Shown piece by piece: positions 5,947 to 7,055 of a stretch of DNA of 7,055 bases. The stretch is from NCBI GenBank assembly GCA_903923915.1, contig CAIXZI010000470.1, forward strand, positions 1 to 7,055, written 5' to 3'. The stretch is from an uncultured Bacteroidota bacterium. Lineage in GTDB: Bacteria; Bacteroidota; Bacteroidia; B-17B0; Aurantibacillaceae. The notes under the pieces were generated by a model. That model was not told the origin of the DNA, ran no database searches, and worked only from the letters and a program-made list of their open reading frames with translations. Both the position numbers and the translations under genes were made by a program. Every line of letters begins with the position of its first letter. Position 1 is the first letter of the stretch.

Positions 5947-7055
5947 TTATTCGCTTACAGGTTTACAGTTAATTATTTTTAGCTTCTCGGGGTTAAAATA
6001 GATTTGTGCAATTTGTTTTAAATCATCCGCCTTTATATTTTTATAAGCATCAATGGTGGCATTGTATTTGGTGTAATCATTATAATAATACTCTGCCACA
6101 CCCAGCATACTTGATATGGTTTGATTGGCATAATTGTTAAAGGTTTGCTTAGCTTGCAGATTATTTATATAATTATCTATTAATTGCTGCTCTATCCCAT
6201 CGTTGATAATTTCAGCTATTTCTTTAGCTATCACTTTTTTTACTTTGGCATTGCCAATAGCTGCTTGCATAATAACATCATATGTGGCGTAATTGCTATA
6301 CATACGCGAATCTTCATTTTGCGATGCAATTTGATATGCCATATTTCCTGTGTTTACTATGCGGTTATTTAAAAGAGAATTAGAATTGGCAAACAACAAA
6401 TCGCTTAGCAAGTTAAAACCATAATAATCTTTATGGCCAAAAGCTGGTGCAGGCACAATGTATGAGTATATCTGCACCGGAAAATCGATAACCATTTCTT
6501 CTGTGGTAATATTGTAATTAAAAATATCAGGCTCAGATTTTTTGGTATTTACAGGCAGTTGTTTTTTAATACTACCAAAATGCTTTTTAGCGTAGGCAAA
6601 AACATCTTCGGCTTTTACATTGCCGGTAACAACTATAAAAGCATTATTGGGGCTGTAAAATTTATCGTAAAAATCCTGGCACTGTTGGGTTGTGAAACTC
6701 GTAATTTCATTTAAGTAGCCAATAATATCTACCTGATACGGATGTCCTTTGGGGTACAAGGTTTTATAACGCTCTTCGCCCATACGGCGATACCAATTGT
6801 TTTGCCCCAAGCGTAGCTCCTCGCCTACTACTTGGCGTTCGGTATCTAATACTTTTTGACTCAGTATTAAATTAGCCATGCGGTCTGATTCCAATTCAAA
6901 AACTTTTTCTACATATTTAGCTTCTACTTCTTCGTGGTACACCGTTCTGTCGAACATGGTATAGGCATTTACATTGCCGCCCATTTTTTCTACCAGCTTA
7001 ATAAACACATCTCCTTCGCCATTAAAATTTTTAGAGCCGCGAAACATCATGTGTT
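5947..7055 (-). CDS. Zinc-dependent M16-family peptidase, catalytic member (5' end missing)
   Basis: The visible part is about 369 residues plus two bases of a codon; the gene continues past the right edge, so the ATG at 7050 is internal and not the start. The codon before it (7051-7053) is His, giving HMMFRGS, and the two bases before that (AA) fit the Glu codon of HxxEH. The third zinc ligand is Glu in ERQVVGEELRLG (6820-6822), exactly 77 residues after that His, as in the HxxEH-x76-E motif. Family features GGNVNAYT, DRTVYHEEV and LESDRMANL follow the expected order, and the second half-domain has RIVNTGNMAY, carrying the R and Y of the M16 R/Y pair. This should be the active subunit of a periplasmic or membrane-bound peptidase that acts on peptides or unfolded segments. 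Its stop is 3 bp from the next gene's ATG, a tight operon with the inactive homologue. Signal peptide and promoter are outside the window. Confidence 0.94.
   Translation of the reverse strand, partial: HMMFRGSKNFNGEGDVFIKLVEKMGGNVNAYTMFDRTVYHEEVEAKYVEKVFELESDRMANLILSQKVLDTERQVVGEELRLGQNNWYRRMGEERYKTLYPKGHPYQVDIIGYLNEITSFTTQQCQDFYDKFYSPNNAFIVVTGNVKAEDVFAYAKKHFGSIKKQLPVNTKKSEPDIFNYNITTEEMVIDFPVQIYSYIVPAPAFGHKDYYGFNLLSDLLFANSNSLLNNRIVNTGNMAYQIASQNEDSRMYSNYATYDVIMQAAIGNAKVKKVIAKEIAEIINDGIEQQLIDNYINNLQAKQTFNNYANQTISSMLGVAEYYYNDYTKYNATIDAYKNIKADDLKQIAQIYFNPEKLKIINCKPVSE

Noticed and set aside
6184..6372. A 62-codon plus-strand open frame opposite the catalytic M16 gene
   Set aside because: It is antisense to a well-conserved coding region and has a low-complexity hydrophobic translation typical of AT-rich antisense reading.
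5941..7055. The two M16 genes considered as one gene split by a frameshift
   Set aside because: Each encodes its own M16 unit, and the downstream one has its own signal peptide. The stop and start lie 3 bp apart in normal operon style.

Overview
The window looks like part of a Bacteroidota (Bacteroidetes) chromosome. The DNA is AT-rich. Exported proteins have signal peptides ending in the ...FSQ or ...FGQ style common in that phylum. Matches to the Bacteroidota -7 promoter box TAnnTTTG precede several genes, and the gene families (small secreted TPR proteins, a TPR/coiled-coil/membrane sensor, paired M16 peptidases) are typical of it. The genus cannot be told from the sequence. No rRNA, tRNA, CRISPR array, integrase or transposase gene is visible.

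Layout, left to right. At 1-1182 (minus) is the N-terminal 394 residues of an exported TPR protein running off the left edge; it shows signal peptide, TPR array, charged coiled coil and the start of a membrane segment. Eight bases upstream of it, in the same direction, is apaG (1191-1577). An 83-bp divergent promoter region separates apaG from murB (1661-2677, plus), the UDP-MurNAc-forming reductase of peptidoglycan synthesis. Between murB and a convergent small secreted TPR protein (2826-3455, minus) lies a REP-like repeat of two hairpins (2686-2787). A 172-bp divergent region then leads to an unrecognised exported, probably outer-membrane barrel protein (3628-4512, plus). This converges, with only 3 bp between stop codons, on an operon of two M16-family peptidases (minus). 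The upstream one (5947 to beyond the right edge) keeps the zinc site; the downstream one (4516-5943) has lost it. They probably form a catalytic/non-catalytic pair in the periplasm.

The most unusual feature is a 50-bp double-hairpin repeat (5864-5913) inside the 5' end of the non-catalytic M16 gene. It is read in frame and adds about 17 residues to the n-region of the signal peptide. It is made of two abutting 23-bp hairpins whose stems differ from each other but stay fully paired, and whose loops are nearly complementary. The repeat after murB follows the same logic with an unrelated sequence. No new multi-gene system is evident; the repeats are the best lead for something under-described. 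No gene-free stretch exceeds 300 bp.
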